Shown here: piece by piece, positions 1 through 12,164 of the stretch
Position numbering within the stretch: position 1 is the stretch's first letter
Layout: each line of letters begins with the position of its first letter
From: Cantharellus purpuraceus
Taxonomy: Eukaryota; Basidiomycota; Agaricomycetes; Cantharellales; Hydnaceae
Direction: 5' to 3'
DNA length: 64,000 nt
Assembly: GCA_025174535.1 (NCBI GenBank)
Contig: JALBUN010000004.1
Location: 1,054,001-1,118,000, forward strand
Translations under genes and position numbers: made by a program
Notes under the pieces: model-generated
What the model saw: the letters and a program-made list of their open reading frames with translations, nothing else
Database searches by the model: none
Told to the model about the DNA's origin: nothing

Positions 1-789
1 TTTCGTCGGTGTTGATATCGTATAATACAGACCAAGCTGGACGACCGTCGATACTAGCATAGTTGTGCTCGACCTTGTCAAAGATGAGTGCGTGGGTCGG
101 AGAAACAATGGTGACCTGCATGGCAGAGACGCCGCTCAAGCCTCTTTCGATCAAGCTCCAGCCCTGTGCCTCTTCCACCCTTCCAGGCCCGAATGAAAAG
201 GAACTGAGAGTCACAACGAATGCGTCGACGTTGAAGCCGGTACCAGGGCTAATCGTAAGAGTGTAGGTGTCCAGCGGAAGCTGCAAATTGCTGAAGATTC
301 TTTGCTGAACAAGTCGTGTAGCAGACGCAGTGTTGACATGCGCTGAGAGGATGGATGTACGGTTCGAAGAGTGGCTGGTCAAGGAAACCTAGTAGAGTGT
401 CAACTGTAGCTGAAACCATCCCATGCCATATTACGCACCGTGGCTGGTCCATTGTCAGGTGCAGTGACACCAAACCATTCGATACCAGTGCCTCTGAACA
501 CGAAGACAACAGAAGCCGAGGTGTCATTGGTGACGTGCAGTGTGTTGTTAACGGAACCGGGGTCAAAGATGCTCAGCCAGTTGCCATTATACTGGATGGC
601 AGACGTGTTCGTGTCATCGACGGCTTGTGTCCCTATCGGAGCAAGGAAAGGCAAGAAGGGCTGACTGAAGTTGTACGCAGGTTGAGGGGGCAACGGGGGC
701 GCCATTGCGTCACAGGAAGCATTCTGTGCAGCAACATTGGAGATCAACAAGGATCCCAACAGCGGTAGATATTTGCGAGAGAGCATCAT
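1..789 (-). CDS. Secreted protein, 5' part only (runs off left edge)
   Basis: The start at 789 opens with a signal peptide: MMLSRKY, a hydrophobic core LPLLGSLLISNVAAQ, then a likely cleavage site. Exon 1 is 439-789. A 50 bp intron spans 389-438 on the minus strand (gtgcgt...ctactag). Exon 2 runs from 388 in an open frame to base 1, so the 3' end lies outside. The mature part is rich in N-glycosylation sequons and beta-type sequence, with a VVFVFRGTGIEWFGV stretch followed by APDNGPATVSL. This pattern occurs in basidiomycete secreted or membrane-anchored proteins with beta-sandwich ectodomains. I do not know its function. A transmembrane segment and cytoplasmic tail are common in such proteins but would lie beyond the edge. 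Confidence 0.7.
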
Positions 790-943
790 GCCGTGAAAGC
801 ACTGAACAGCAATAATGGTTCATTAGAACACACACTCGGAGGGGACACTAGTTGAGAGACTCACGTGCAAGAATCCCCTAGAACAGCCTCTGCACAGAGC
901 GCACGAAAAACGCACACAGAACAGAAACTCTTTCCCTTGGTCA

Positions 944-950
944 TTTTATA
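944..950 (-). promoter_or_regulatory. TATA-like box of the secreted-protein gene
   Basis: On the minus strand the sequence reads tataaaatg about 155 bp upstream of the ATG at 789. The position suits a core promoter with a leader of roughly 120 nt. Only the motif supports this. Confidence 0.35.
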
Positions 951-1771
951 CTCGACTCGGTTAAAGTCACAAGGGACACGGACACCATCGAGTCCAAGAA
1001 TACAATAATTCAAACAGGGTCAATTACTTCTAGCGCTGATCGAAGTGTGCCAAATGTAAAAGGGGGAAGCGACCATTGGAATTCCAGGCGATCAATACGT
1101 CGGAAGATATTTTGTATAGAGTAGTAATCAGAGAACCGTACGCGCCAAGGATAATTCGACACATACAAAGAAACGCCCTCACACTGATGCGGGTTAGACT
1201 ACAAGAACCGGGAGACGAGCCTAGCCGTCTTCCAAAAAAAACTCTTCGGAAGGGCGAGTGGAGCAGAAACACCACCCCGCACCGTCCGGCGAACGCCCAA
1301 TGGTGTTAGTGGATCATCATCGTTTCATCCCTTGACAGTGCACGGTTAGAAGATGATCACGAGATCGTACATAATTCTCATTCGGCACTCTCCATACTCC
1401 AGCATTGGCTATACTTAACTTTTAATTCATTCTGTAGTTCCATTGTGCCAAGATGTCACATGTCACTGAAGAAAGGCTGAGCAGAATTTGAGCAGCCTAA
1501 GGAATACAGTATATAACTGAACATGATGTAATGATCACAATGTGCCAAGTTATATTCATTTACTTCGTGCCGCTCATAACCTGATATAGCATCCAGCTCG
1601 TCATTCATGTCGACCCGTCGTGTGTCCGAATTCGCGACCGTCAACTTTATAGAAGGATACAATAAGTGCGGGTCGTTTGGTCATAACCCATGGTATGCTG
1701 TTCGCAGAGGTTGAAGGAGCTCACCTTCCCATATGGCACTTACAACTGACTCCGTACACAGACCTGCTAAA

Positions 1772-1815
1772 TGTATGCTTCGGGAACCGGATTTGTATGC
1801 TTCGGGAACCGGATT
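1772..1815. repeat. Perfect 22 bp tandem duplication
   Basis: The unit tgtatgcttcgggaaccgga+tt occurs at 1772-1793 and again directly at 1794-1815. It lies in gene-poor DNA and looks like a recent slippage or repair duplication. Confidence 0.9.
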
Positions 1816-4800
1816 ATGTAGAGCACGGAAATCACGTTGCGGTAAAGTTTGACATCGAAAGCACTATCATGCGATAGGCACCACTCACGACTGGACAGGC
1901 TCTACAATTTGCAATGAGGACGGGCTCTATATTTCACGTCACGCGCGAATCTGTTTCGTCACATTCTCAATTTGGTTACTCAACCTGCGGTCAGCCAACA
2001 AATTGTGGAGGGCGGAGCATCATCAACTCAGGGGCGGTTGAGAGCATAGCTCAAGAATCAGTGCGAACAAAAGGCGACCACACGGCAGCAAAACTACACG
2101 CAAGCCCAGAGACTCATTGTTTCTACTATTTAGTTTTACCGTAGAATGTACCGAAAACGTTGGACATGGGGTGCTTCGAACATGGGCCGCGACCCGAGAA
2201 AAATGGATCACCAGGGTTTTCGGAGATATGTGCTGTCATCAACGACAGATCGTTTTGAACAGATGGAACACAGGCACTCAAGAAGTTCGCGACATCTTGT
2301 TCCACACGTTGCCCTCGTCTTGGGAGAGTCATCCTGCGTCCTGTCAGCCAGGGATTGCGTACCACCGGGTGATGCCTGCATTTCGGTAAGCTTCCAACAG
2401 CGCGCTGCTAATAATTTACCATCAACCATCAATTGACAGCCAGTCGTCCTGGTTCCGCCTCAGACTTTCATCTTTTCCTCATATTTTGAGACGGGTTTCA
2501 TCCTTCCTTTCTTAAATTACCCGCATACTAGCGTATGTCAGTGCGTCGCGCACCGCACTGAACTCCGAACCTGCACGCTCTCGGCCAAGCGCTAGTTATA
2601 TGTCTCCTTGGTGGAGCCAACTTGGCCTCACCGCTTGTACGTCAGTCTTCTGTGCCTTGATGCATCTTCTCACCAGGATACGAGTGTCGTCTATTGTTAT
2701 AAATCTTACCCTGACAGGGTCTTCCATTCCCCGAATGGAAAAGGTAAGACGTCCTGAGTCCACAAGACCTCCCCAACCGAGACTTCGAGAAGATGTTATG
2801 ACGTGTTGGTTTACATAGCTATAAGCCACTGAAGCCCTCATCAGGCATCGGCCATCGGCCTACTGTGTCACAATAAGTCTGTTCATCCAGAGCTCTGATT
2901 CATGTCATTGTGCACGGTGAAACAGGCCAGAAACGATCATTGAAAAACAAGAAGGGTTACATACAGAGTTGCAAGACTTGTAGTAAGTGGGCATGGCTAA
3001 ACCTCACATAACTGTCTACAACAAGACTTCCCGCTCACTGATCAAAAGGGATCTTGAAGCATGACCTGTGGTCAAATCTATCTGGTCCTCAAGCTGTGCT
3101 ACTACGATGGAGCCGCTTGCGATCAACTAGGTCTGATTCTCTCCATGTTTCCCCTTTGATATTCCCCAAGCTGGAGCCAGAGCCGGAACGGGACTCAGGC
3201 TCCCGGAGTAATTTCATCATAGAGCATTGGCAATAGAGTTGAACGCAACCGGTGCTAGATGGTGTCATGCGCTTGATGAAACGACAAGCGCAATCAAGCT
3301 GTGGTGCGAAGCACTGCACGGCAGTGGGGACCCACATGGGGCGGATGGTCTTATGAGATACAGTGTTGGTCATAATACTTTGGTCAAAGGTTAGTGGTTG
3401 TAAATATACGGAAACGTCACCAAAGCAAGCTCTCTACTCTCGAGAAACAAAAAATTTAAATCAGGGCCCTTGGGCAGGCAGTCCGGGAGGAATATCAGGC
3501 AGGATAGATTGGCGAGAATGCAACGTCGTGACTTACAGCAAAGGGACTCTGGCATCTATAATCAGGTCGAGTAACTGTAATGATGATCAATGACGGCTGA
3601 TTTGTCTAAGCTGATCGAAGGTGGGTTGGAGTTGGGAAACGTCTTTTCCGCCCCACCTTTTACTCGACATAGAGATTTCATCCATTGCTTTCACCGGCAT
3701 TTGCGTGACTCTCATGAATGAGTCTTGACGATTATTTTGTTAAATTTTGGTAGAGTCCAAGGATTTGCCTAGCACCGAAAAGGTGTCAGCGCACAACAAC
3801 ACGATTGCCTTGCCACTCAAGGAAAGCGAGAGGAGCCCCACGTTCCACATACGGGCCACCATCGTCATCTTTCTTGCCTTTAGATCTGTTGCGTTTGCAG
3901 CGCACTGGCGATATGGTGTGCTGCAGCAATGTCATGCATGGTGCCATCGCCTGCTGAGTCCGGTTGCCTGCTACGGCAAGAGGTTTTTTGATATCCTGTA
4001 AAATAGGGTACATTCTACTAGCAGCACCTCATTGCCTCAGACTCGCCTGGTCGTGTGAACTGGAAACTATATGCAAAATGGAACTCCGCCCAGCTCTGCC
4101 GTTTTTGAAAGTCCGCTGAACGTTACATAAAACGCGGCGCTTTCAAAAGTTTTCTCTTCTCACCTGTTTGCACAAACTCACCTTCGCACTGCTCTACTAC
4201 TGATATATGGTGAGTTATTTGTAATCGTATTGGATGTGCACTTGGTGCACTGTGATGATCCTACAATCAGTTCTGCTTCCGAATGGCGCAGGCCTTGTGG
4301 ATGCTTCAAAATACCAAAACTACTCTTCTGATCCTTTTAACCCATTTCTCTCCGTTATTGTGTTCATGCTTTGTTCTTATTCAGTTATACTAGCTTTTTC
4401 TAGATGCTCTACTGCCAATGTAGTGCGTCCATGGTGTTCTAGGCGTCTGCATGGGTCACATGGAGGCTTGTCTTGTACGTATGGCTATCCTTCTTTGACT
4501 TTCAAGACGAAAATGTAGTCAATCCATTCGTTGAACAAACCCATCCGCTGCCCTGTTTCTCATCCATCCAGCTCTGCGTTTTGTAGAACTGTTCTTGGAT
4601 GCACGTCAGAGGGTGGGGGAATATGAAACCATCGGCTCTCTGACCCATCATCTATTCACGTTTATTCCAACTCGGAAATTCTTCACTTCCAATTACTCTT
4701 GCCTAATGCACGCGAACTTGTTTTTATTTCAGGTCATCGTCTTCTGCCTTTGCTAGGATCGCCGCCGTTGAGCTCTATGTGTGATTATGTGAGTTTTACT

Positions 4801-5530
4801 ATCTTGGCACACTTTGCTATGATGATACTTTCATAAACGAGTTGGGTGACGCCAGGATCCATGATCCTAGGATGAGCCATATCTCACATGCACTACCAAC
4901 GGAGCATTTTCTGAGTTTAATCGACACAAGGCTAACTAACCCTGGTTCTATTTGTCTTCCAGACTTTATAATCATGGCAACTCTCAGTGAATATACTAGG
5001 TGGGTATGATTTCCTCTCCATGCGGGCCTTGTGACGATCGAGTTAGTGGGCGACTATAGCAGGGTGAGCCCTATCGCTAACACACCACCCGCTGAAGGAA
5101 CTAGCTTTCCTCACTTGAGATCCGTCTTCATTTCCGCTGACACCTTTGGTCCATTTGACAGAGAACTTCGCTGCCCTCAAAATTGCTTATACACAAGGTA
5201 ATTGTCATTTCATCTTTGCTCTCTATGATGTTTCAAATACAAGCATATGTCCGATTCTCAATGGGGAGAATACCTGGGCGTTCGTCCCTGAGGCCTTCTC
5301 TTATACATCCCACCGTATATTGGTCGTCACTAACTCCAGCCTCATTTAGGTATTTTCTATGCGCTTGCTTTGTGTTGTTTACACACATGTATCAACTGTC
5401 ATTATACTCTCAATTGAATAGTTATGTAAGTTGGGAACCTGATCGGATGGGCTGTGTGACAAGTGACTTGCCGCATCTTGTATATCACATGAACGATTCT
5501 CTCTCACCACTATCTGTCAATACCCATCGC

Positions 5531-8003
5531 ATGCAATCCCAACTAGATAACGTCTTGTCGCAGATACAGCATAGGTCTCCCGTGCCAGAGATCGATTTTT
5601 CACAGCAGCACCTTGCAGATGGGTCTACGGTTTCCACCTATGAGCGGCTTGTGAAAGACGTGCGTTTTTTTGGCCAGAGCTTCATACTTGTCACTCATTG
5701 GCTGTGATCTACATATCCTTAATTTTGAAACGCGTGCTGACCGCCCATGAGCTAGACACAAGCACCTGCAATGCGTGTCCCATCAGACAAAGAGTTCTTT
5801 TCTTCCCAAGATCCTTCCAAACCGGACCTAGCATTTCTTAGGAATCATTTCTTTCATGAGGGTCGCGTGACAGTTGAACAGGCCTTGTTTATTATTGAAA
5901 ACGCGTCTGATATCATGAGAAAAGAACCAAATGTGTTGGATGTCCACGCACCAATCACAGGTGGGCCATCTCTTCTCATTCTTCATCGCGTCTTATAGAT
6001 GGTGCTGCCTGTTTGCTGGACAGTGTGTGGAGATATTCACGGGCAATACGTAAGTGTTGGCCTTGTATTTGAAGACATCATGAGGCTGATCTAGATGTGG
6101 TCTGACGATGAGGACAGTATGATCTCATGAAACTCTTTGAAGTTGGTGGTGATCCTGTCAACACACCATATCTATTTCTTGGGGACTACGTCGACCGAGG
6201 TTATTTCAGCATTGAGGTAAGCTACGGCTGACCCATCATGACTCTTGTGTTGACCTGTCGGCTTACATACATGTAGTGCGTGCTTTACCTGTGGTCTTTG
6301 AAGATCTGGTATCCGGATAGTATATTTTTATTGCGGGGGAATCATGAATGCCGACATCTGACGGACTTCTTCACGTTCAAATTGGAGTGCAAACATAAAT
6401 ACTCTGAGGACATTTACAATGCTTGCATGGAGTCGTTCTGCACTCTTCCGCTCGCCGCCATCATGAACAAGCAGTTCCTTTGTATTCATGGTGGACTATC
6501 CCCTGAGCTTCAGACAATGGATGATCTACAGATTGTGGGTCGTCAGCCACATTTATTTGTCAACAAGTTGGGAAGGAATTCTGTGTGTAGATTGATCGGT
6601 TTCGTGAGCCGCCGACAATGGGTCTGATGTGCGATATTCTGTGGTCCGATCCCATTGAGGACTTTGGGCAAGAAAAATCAAGTAGTAGCTTTGTCCACAA
6701 TCACGTTCGGGGATGCTCCTACTTCTTCACGTATGTGTTGGAACATTCCTTTGGATTCATCACTCCACTAACAGACTGTGACTTCTACAGTTATCAGGCA
6801 GCATGTCAGTTCTTAGAAAGAAACAACCTGCTGTCTATCATTCGCGCCCACGAGGCTCAAGATGCAGGGTGATCACATACTCACGTTTCATGTCTGCCTC
6901 GATTAACGTATTGGCTTCGTGTTAGATACCGCTGTTATCGTAAAACACCGACCACTGGATTCCCATCAGTTATGACAGTATTCTCAGCACCTAATTATCT
7001 CGATGTGTATAACAACAAAGCGGCGGTGTTCCGATACGAGAACAACGTGATGAATATCCGACAATTTAACGCAATGCCGCATCCATATTGGCTGCCAAAT
7101 TTTATGGATGTCTTCACCTGGAGCTTGCCATTCGTTGGAGAAAAGAGTAAGTGGTGTGGTATCTGTGTTTGCAGCTCTCTGATTAGCTAGTATATTTAGT
7201 CACTGATATGTTGGTGGCGGTTCTCAACTGTTGCACAAAAGAGGAATTGGAAGAAGCCGATGGAGAGGATGCATCCATGCCTCCCATGTCGCCCACCACT
7301 GCATTGACCCACGCTTCCGAGCGGCGCAAAATCATTAGAAACAAAATCATGGCAGTTGGTCGGATGTCCAGGGTGTTTGCGCTCTTGCGGTTTGTATTCT
7401 CCATTCCTGTTGCAACTGACCACTTATTTATCTTCTTTTTTTTTTACAGGGAAGAGTCCGAGAGGGTATGTGAACTCAAGACCATCACAGGCTCACCTAC
7501 TCTCCCTTATGGCGCACTGGCAACAGGTGCCGAAGGCATCCGACACGCTATTAGGAATTTCGACGATGCGTAAGTTCATTCTCCACCAAGTATTTCAGCG
7601 TTCGAATTCAATTCATAGGCGGGAATCTGATATTGAAAATGAACGGTTACCGCCCGAACTTATCAACCCTGATGCACACCCACTTCTTTCTGACACTGCT
7701 ACTACCCCTTCTGGTCCTCCAACTCCACTTATTCCCAACAAAGTCGTACATAGCACCTCGGGCTCCATACCTATGGATCTTGATCCAGCATCGCTATCCA
7801 ATCAGTTGCCTATTGACATGGACTCGATGAATGGGTTCCCTGGTGGGCACAGACGTGGTCACGTGCGCCAGCAAAGCCTCGGGACGACTAAAACAAGTCC
7901 AAGCACAAGGAGACGAAGCGTTGAGAATACGATCTCCCTCATTAGGGAGGCTGTCAAAGGAGAAACAGATGAAGGAAGTGATCAGACCAACATGCAAACC
8001 TAG
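5531..8003 (+). CDS. Calcineurin A (PP2B catalytic subunit), copy 1
   Basis: Ca2+/calmodulin-activated Ser/Thr phosphatase catalytic subunit. Exons: 5531-5659, 5756-5960, 6024-6049, 6118-6216, 6277-6534, 6591-6730, 6791-6868, 6926-7146, 7200-7389, 7450-7569, 7619-8003; 616 aa in frame. Metal and catalytic motifs are intact: GDIHG (~114), GDYVDRG (~142), GNHE (~174), HGGLSP and RAHEAQ. The CnB-binding helix ([15 protein letters not shown]), the PxIxIT-docking strand (NNVMNIRQF), the calmodulin-binding segment ([17 protein letters not shown]) and a C-terminal autoinhibitory segment ([11 protein letters not shown]) are all present. The start is chosen by alignment with copy 2, which also opens MQSQ. 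It differs from copy 2 at usually conserved spots (PPTMG for PPTHG, GYRCYRK for GYRMYRK) and lacks one 5' intron. It looks functional. Redundancy or specialisation relative to copy 2 is unknown. Confidence 0.93.
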
Positions 8004-9792
8004 TTTTTGAGTCTGCACTCTTGCTGCCTGTGTCTGTGATAACATAACCACTAAACCCAGTGCTGGATCCCGGTCCATACATTGGATAATATGGTAGAGA
8101 TCTGTTGATGACAGTTACGGATCAGTCTCGTTTTGTATAATTTGTAACTTACCGGACGTGGGCTGCGTGGATCTAATCATGTACACTGATGGGGTAACGG
8201 ACTTTCTTTACATATTGGCTTCTAAAAAGTGTGCCGAGTGTCTGCAACGCTGCACGCTGTTTGAAATTGGAGTACTACCTCACGCACTATCATTGGATAT
8301 ATTAATTCATGCCCTACCTCCATGGGTTTGGTGTACCATCTCATCACTTCTGCTTTCAGTATTCAGCTCTGACAACCACAACTCAGAGCGTCGGATGGAT
8401 GAATACGCTGTACATTAGATTTCCTTATTTTTCTCCCTTCTGAGCCATTCAGCGGAAGTTACTGGAGCAGGTCTTAAAGCCAGGATAGATCTTCTCATGT
8501 CTATATCTCAGAATGGACTCTTATAGTCAAACACTATCAGAAACATTGAATGACCTCCACAATACTCCACAGCTGTTCTCTCAGTAGGCGACGTTGCACG
8601 AACTAACTCCAGCCGTGATCCATTCCGAATGGGGACCTGAATTCCTAATAGTTTTATATTAGAGGTCAATCATTGACAATTGAACTTTGTGGAGAAGAAA
8701 CAAGCTGAAGAAATCAAATCTTTCATCCAGCCTGATTACAAATGGTTTTACTTCAATTTCTCGATATGAATCAGGGATGTCATCAATCCCGTAAAGCCAG
8801 CACGCACATGGGTGGAAATGGCTGCTTAGCAGTATTAAACATCAAAACCGTCACAGCACCGCGCAAGCGGAGAGTAAATATATGTCTCTCGTGACTCAGA
8901 GGAACACCAGTATATAATTTGATGTAAGTTGTAGGCAGCTTTCACGGTGCGAGTTCGACAGTACTTAACTGCTTCTCCCTGCCCCCCAATGATTGATAAC
9001 TGTTGTTCGTATCTGTCATAATTTGGTCTGTGCCCGCACCAGTCACTGCTCCCCGAGTCCTATGGTACAGCAGTTCCACCAAAGTCAGCTTGAAGAATAT
9101 CCGAATCTCATGACAAGACCTCATAAAATAGTTTCTGAGCAGTGTGGTCTCCAGATCATAAGGACAGGAAGTTCCAACTTGAAGGGAATTCATGGACGCG
9201 GGTCTAGATAAACGTATCTAGCTTTCATGGCACGAACAGCATATGTTTTACCTTCCGACTGTGCGAGAGCATGCAATTCTCTGATGTGCTACTCACTAGG
9301 AAAGTTGGAGGCCATCATGAAGCCTAGATAGGAAACCGGTGAGTATTTTCGCAGTGAAGTTCATTATTGTGAGTTCCGGATTTTTCCCGCCCGATAATAC
9401 GTGAGCCACTGAGTTAGGTGCGATCATGAAATGACGGTGAGGGACGGGTAAAATACATTCGTCCAACCGACTAAACAACAAGCAATGTTGCCCGATCGAG
9501 CAAAGAACAAGTAAAGCAACCGACCGATCGAGCAAAGAATAAATAAGTAAAGCAACCGGTTGAGTGAGGGGCAGGTAAGGTACCCGAACGACTATGGTAA
9601 TGATCTGAGATGGTATTCTTATCGGCCAATGAAGAACAACTATCTCTCCTTGTTCTGGCTAAACAATTCGTGGGTTCTGTGCTACTCTGGGCGCATGAGT
9701 GCATGGGTGCAGCTAGGTATGGACCTATTTCATTTTGCCAAATCTAGATCTAAGACGCCTCGCAATTTTTTCAAACACCGCCTAAGACCCAA
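8004..9792. other. 1.8 kb intergenic, calcineurin to SHMT
   Basis: No frame here has domain support. The only clear structure is a short minisatellite at 9491-9558. The last ~100 bp upstream of 9793 should hold the SHMT promoter, but I see no distinctive motif. Confidence 0.5.
9491..9558. repeat. Imperfect tandem repeat, two units of about 30 bp
   Basis: The unit ccgatcgagcaaagaa...aagtaaagcaac appears at about 9492-9520 and 9524-9556. The second copy carries a 4 bp insertion (taaa). A weaker related sequence precedes it at 9467-9480. Confidence 0.75.
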
Positions 9793-11791
9793 ATGTTTTT
9801 GAGCGCCAGATGCAACGCCGTACTCCGTTCTTCTGTCTTTCGTCGCTCCACAACCTTTTCTCTCAGGGCCATGACTTCTACTCAAGCTTTTGTGAGACCA
9901 TATGTCGCCTTTTTTCCCGCTTCTGATTGACAGTACCCAAGAATGCGCCGCTGTATGCTCCTTTGTCCGAAGTCGACCCTGAAGTGCAGCATATCATTGA
10001 CAAGGAGACATGGAGACAGTTCTCGGGGCTAGAGCTTATTGCATCTGAGGTCAGCGTCTTGTTTTCAATATATTCACAAACTGAAAGTCCTACAGAACCT
10101 TACAAGTCGGGCAACAATGGAAGCCAATGGTTCCATCCTCACAAACAAATACTCAGAGGGTCTCCCAGGTGCACGTTATTATGGCGGTAACGAGTGGATC
10201 GATGAATTGGAAGTACTGTGCCGGAAACGGGCTCTCCTGGCCTTTGGCCTTGATCCTCAAAAATGGGGAGTCAACGTGCAACCCTATTCTGGAAGTGTAC
10301 GTGATTTATTCCTAAAATCTTCTCAGGTGCTAATGGTTCCTCGAAGACCGCAAAGTACCGTCTGCTCTGAAATTCTGTGTTTTGTGAGATACTCACATAT
10401 ACGTAGCTTTGCTGCCCTTACGGCTCTCATCAACCCTCAAGACCGTCTGATGGGCCTAGGGCTTCCTGACGGTGGTCACTTGACGCATGGATATTATGTG
10501 AGGAAGTTCTCATACCATAGGGTACACATCATTGAAAGGCACACCCAAAGACTGCCAAGAAGAAAATGACCGCCTCTTCAATATATTTCCAATCTCTGCC
10601 TTACGGACTGGATCCGAAGACGCAGCTAATCGATTATGCAGGTCTAACGTCCCAAGCACGTCTTTTCAAGCCTAGGCTCCTGATTTGTGGCGCTTCCGCG
10701 TACCCTCGTGACTGGGACTATAAGGCTCTACGCAAGATCGCTGATGAACAGGGTGCGTTCTTGATGGCGGACATTGCGCATACGAGTGGCTTGGTGGCCG
10801 CTGGCGAGCTTGATAATCCGTTTGAGTATTGTGATGTGGTGACGACGACTACGTACGTGATGTTTTCATCTCTTGAGCGATTCCCGAATGACTTTTGTTG
10901 ATATGCGGATATTCTAGTCACAAGACTCTTCGTGGACCTCGTGCGGGGTTGATATTTTTCCGCAAAGACTGCGAGAGCGCAAAAGACCTTGAGAAGCGTG
11001 TCAATGATGCCGTGTTCCCTGCTTGCCAGGGCGGTCCTCACAATAACGTATTCCCGCATCTCTCATAAAATGATTTTTCGTTGACAAAGCATTTTCTCAG
11101 ACCATTGCAGGTATTGCCACCGCGCTGAAGCAGGCGGCAGACCCGTCGTTCAAACAATACGCGAAGCAGGTCATTGCCAATGCGCGCACGCTCGCGGTGG
11201 AACTTGTCGCGTACGGCTATAGGCTTCAGACGGAGGGAACGGATAATCATTTAGTGCTTTGGGATCTTCGTCCGGTCGGCTTGACGGGTAGCAAGGTTGA
11301 AAAAATCTGTGATATCGTTGGTATCACTATCAACAGTATGCATTTCATTTCATAGTGCCCTTGAGCCACATTTACTCACGATATATGAAGAAAACGCGGT
11401 CTCGGGTGATGGTAAGTGTATCACAATTTCGACTGCTGAAATGGTTTTGAACTAGAGTGTGCTCTCTTTTTCTCCAGCATCTGCCCAAGTTCCTGGCGGA
11501 ATCCGCCTTGGCACCTCCGCTTTGACCTCCCGCAACCTCACTGAGCCTGACATCAAGCAGGTAGCCTCTCTCCTCCACCGTGCCGTGCAACTCTCGCTGG
11601 TTCTGCAGAAGGAGGCCGGGACGAAGATGTTGAAGGATTTCGTGCGTGTTGCTACGGAGGGTGAGGGTGAGGGTGCGAAGATGGTGAGGGTGCTTAGGAA
11701 GGATGTGAGGACGTTTGCGATGAGATGGCCGCTGCCAGGGGTCGATGTCAGTACGATCAAGAGGCCTGTGGGTATCCATGAAGATGATTAG
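9793..11791 (+). CDS. SHM1: Serine hydroxymethyltransferase, probably mitochondrial
   Basis: PLP enzyme interconverting serine + THF and glycine + 5,10-methylene-THF. Exons: 9793-9891, 9942-10049, 10096-10296, 10347-10354 (8 nt micro-exon), 10407-10497, 10551-10852, 10918-11047, 11101-11335, 11391-11411 (21 nt), 11478-11791; 502 aa in frame. The N-terminus ([18 protein letters not shown]) is Arg/Ser-rich without acidic residues, as in a mitochondrial presequence. A second in-frame Met (MTSTQAF, residue 27) sits right before the conserved domain and could give a cytosolic form. Visible motifs: [39 protein letters not shown], the PLP-lysine motif [12 protein letters not shown] (Lys ~272), QGGPHNN. 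The micro-exon completes GSTANF; without it the conserved motif breaks. Confidence 0.95.
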
Positions 11792-12164
11792 CTAAGTCGG
11801 GTTTTGTGTTTTGTTTCAACTACAAATTCTCTGCCAACATTCAACAGGTTGGGTTACAACAATGTATCCATACATATATAGATCCATAGGACTCAACGTC
11901 CAGCATTTTTAGCAGTTAAACATGATGCACTTCTTCGTTCAAGAGATTTTCCTTACGAAGGCTGTAGCTTTTTGCGACCTGCAATTATCAACCTGGTCAT
12001 GCTTGTGCCCAATATTATGTCGAGTATTATGTTATGGATTAGGATTACTCAGTGTGTTGTCCTTGTGAGCCTCATGCTTGGCGAAGCACCGTTTAGTCGG
12101 AGATTGAAGTCGTGTTTGGGCGTCCACGCTTCTCCCCTCCACCTCCACAGTTTATTCCCTAGTC

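Larger units (their letters stand above)
790..5530. other. 4.7 kb without a supportable gene
   Basis: The open frames here are short, occur on both strands and lack recognisable domains. Visible structure: a 22 bp tandem duplication (1772-1815) and, from about 4130, a promoter-like stretch (cataaaa near 4127) followed by splice-flanked short segments at 4967-4999 and 5159-5199, which could be untranslated leader exons of the calcineurin gene. I see no transposon ends or tRNA. Confidence 0.5.

Noticed and set aside
2023..2436. Several overlapping open frames on both strands, 60-96 codons
   Set aside because: Frames are open on both strands at once, no domain or splice continuation is visible, and the composition is unlike neighbouring exons. 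Chance frames are likely.
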